Below, piece by piece: positions 62,992 to 64,000 of a stretch of DNA of 64,000 bases. Origin of the DNA: Rahnella aceris (GTDB taxonomy: Bacteria; Pseudomonadota; Gammaproteobacteria; Enterobacterales; Enterobacteriaceae); the NCBI RefSeq assembly GCF_011684115.1, contig NZ_JAADJV010000001.1, positions 2,418,001-2,482,000 of the forward strand. Reading direction: 5' to 3'. A program made the position numbers and the translations under genes. The stretch's first letter is position 1, and every line of letters begins with the position of its first letter. The notes beneath the pieces were generated by a model, which made no database searches, was not told the DNA's origin, and worked only from the letters and a program-made list of their open reading frames with translations.

Positions 62992-64000
62992 CTACGAGTC
63001 GTATTGCCGGAACAACGCCCGCCCCCGCAGCAACCGCACACCCAGCCAACCGCCGCAAACCGACAGCAGCACCGCGCTGACCACCGGTACCGCAATCCAC
63101 ATCAGATAATTCGGTTCCCATGGGAAATCGAAAACCTGGCGTTGCAGTAGCCACAATGCAGCTTCCGCGCCGATGGCGGCGGCGATCCCCGCCACCAGCC
63201 CGAGCACGGCAAATTCACACCACAATGTCCGGTGCAGCATTTTTTTGCTGGCACCCAGCGTGCGGTAAACAATCAGCTCCTGACGGCGCTGACGCATGCC
63301 GACCTGAATCTGCGCCAGCAGCAGCAATCCGCCGCACAGCATCACCAGGATCACCATCACTTCCAGCGCCCGACTCACCTGCTGTAATACCTGGCCGACC
63401 TGACGCAGGATCGAGCCGATATCCAGCAAACTCAGCGTCGGGAACTGACGGTTAAGCTGCGTGATGGTGCTGACATCACCGTGATAACGGAAGCTGGTCA
63501 GCCAGCTTTGCGGTTGTGCATCCAGCGCACCCGGCGGGAAGATGAAGTAGAAATTCGGCTTCAGGCTGTCCCAGTCCACTTTACGCAGGCTGGTGATTTT
63601 GGCGCTGAATTCCTGCGTATCACCGCTGAACGTGACGGTATCGCCCAGCTTCAGTCCCAGACGCCCCGCCAGCCCTTCATCTACCGACACTTCACCGGCT
63701 TTCGGCGGTCCGTTGCCTGCAACCAGCGGATTGTGATCCGGCAGTCCCTGCATCCAGGTCAGATTCAGTTCACGGTTGACCGCCTCTCCCCCTGCGTCAT
63801 CCGGTTTGATGATATCAGTGGCAACTTTGTCGTTAATCTTCGTCAGACGTACCCGCACAATCGGGTAGAAGGTTTCCGGTTGCGCGTTATGCTGATGCAG
63901 GAAATCCGTCACCTGCGGGATTTGGTCTTTGGTGATATTAAGCAGGAAGTAATTCGGGCTGTCCGGCGGCAGTTGTTGCTCCCAGCGATCCAGTAAATCC
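62992..64000 (-). CDS. ybbP: ABC transporter permease YbbP (C-terminal part)
   Basis: The gene runs off the right edge; only its last 335 or so codons are visible. The protein is an FtsX-type permease: a periplasmic domain (about the first 180 visible residues, including PNYFLLNI and GRLGLKLGDTVTFSG) precedes three C-terminal membrane helices, the first two around EVMVILVMLCGGLLLLAQIQ and CEFAVLGLVAGIAAAIGAEA. It ends RALFRQYDS. The match is to E. coli YbbP (804 aa), partner of the ATPase YbbA and neighbour of the esterase gene tesA. The substrate is unknown. The purK-ybbP proximity also fits the E. coli region. Confidence 0.9.
   Translation of the reverse strand, partial: DLLDRWEQQLPPDSPNYFLLNITKDQIPQVTDFLHQHNAQPETFYPIVRVRLTKINDKVATDIIKPDDAGGEAVNRELNLTWMQGLPDHNPLVAGNGPPKAGEVSVDEGLAGRLGLKLGDTVTFSGDTQEFSAKITSLRKVDWDSLKPNFYFIFPPGALDAQPQSWLTSFRYHGDVSTITQLNRQFPTLSLLDIGSILRQVGQVLQQVSRALEVMVILVMLCGGLLLLAQIQVGMRQRRQELIVYRTLGASKKMLHRTLWCEFAVLGLVAGIAAAIGAEAALWLLQRQVFDFPWEPNYLMWIAVPVVSAVLLSVCGGWLGVRLLRGRALFRQYDS

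Overview
The window looks like a chromosomal segment of an enterobacterium, most likely in or near the Yersiniaceae (Rahnella/Ewingella/Serratia type). That placement is inferred from protein resemblance and gene order. From about 19.7 kb the order acrD-ypfM-yffB-dapE-ypfN-ypfH-tmcA-ypfJ-purC-bamC-dapA-gcvR-bcp-perM-bepA-yfgD-hda-uraA-upp-purM-purN-(speG)-ppk-ppx-pdeF-yfgG matches the E. coli backbone, while mgtE, miaE, speG between purN and ppk, and several accessory genes do not. No CRISPR array, complete insertion sequence, integrase or rRNA was seen. The window holds one intact tRNA gene.

Region 1 (1-13.4 kb) is accessory. It begins with the 3' end of a type I restriction-modification operon (hsdM, then hsdS with two variable target-recognition domains). 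Next is a small orphan protein behind a highly structured leader that resembles the phage P1 C4 / P4 CI / isrK antisense RNA family. Then come a DUF2461 protein, a 65-residue YmgB-like protein, a 2-oxoglutarate/Fe(II) oxygenase and a two-partner secretion operon (1518-aa adhesin with GLUG and MBG-like repeats, plus its outer-membrane transporter). A 37-nt degenerate copy of the 3' half of tRNA-Arg(UCU) lies 1.2 kb from the intact tRNA gene, in the same orientation, with a PAP2 phosphatase gene between them. This is the footprint expected of past integration at argU.

Region 2 (13.5-19.7 kb) carries a lactate/2-hydroxyacid dehydrogenase homologue, folD, ybcJ, two secreted proteins of unknown role (DUF1176 and DUF3298-like), nudK and a small helix-turn-helix protein.

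Region 3 (19.7-54 kb) is the conserved backbone listed above: drug efflux, lysine/peptidoglycan precursor synthesis (dapE, dapA), purine synthesis (purC, purM, purN), outer-membrane assembly (bamC, bepA), pyrimidine salvage (upp-uraA), replication control (hda) and polyphosphate metabolism (ppk-ppx). A two-gene insertion between ypfN and ypfH stands out: a TPR/ATP-grasp ligase-like protein followed 2 nt later by a SerC paralogue. It is the best candidate here for an undescribed biosynthetic system.

Region 4 (54-64 kb) has a diguanylate cyclase resembling a shortened DgcE, then alkA, cysS, ppiB-lpxH, miaE, purE-purK and the 3' part of the ybbP ABC permease gene. PurR-like operators precede purM and purE. 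Two intergenic repeat types (a roughly 120-nt hairpin element after lpxH, and an inverted pair of GC-rich palindromes after purK) lie in this part.

Several starts were set by ribosome-binding sites and family alignment rather than the longest frame: hda (CTG), gcvR (TTG), the PAP2 gene (TTG), dgcE (GTG), purM (GTG), and the ATG starts of tmcA, bamC, dapA, speG, ppk, ypfJ, ppiB and purE.
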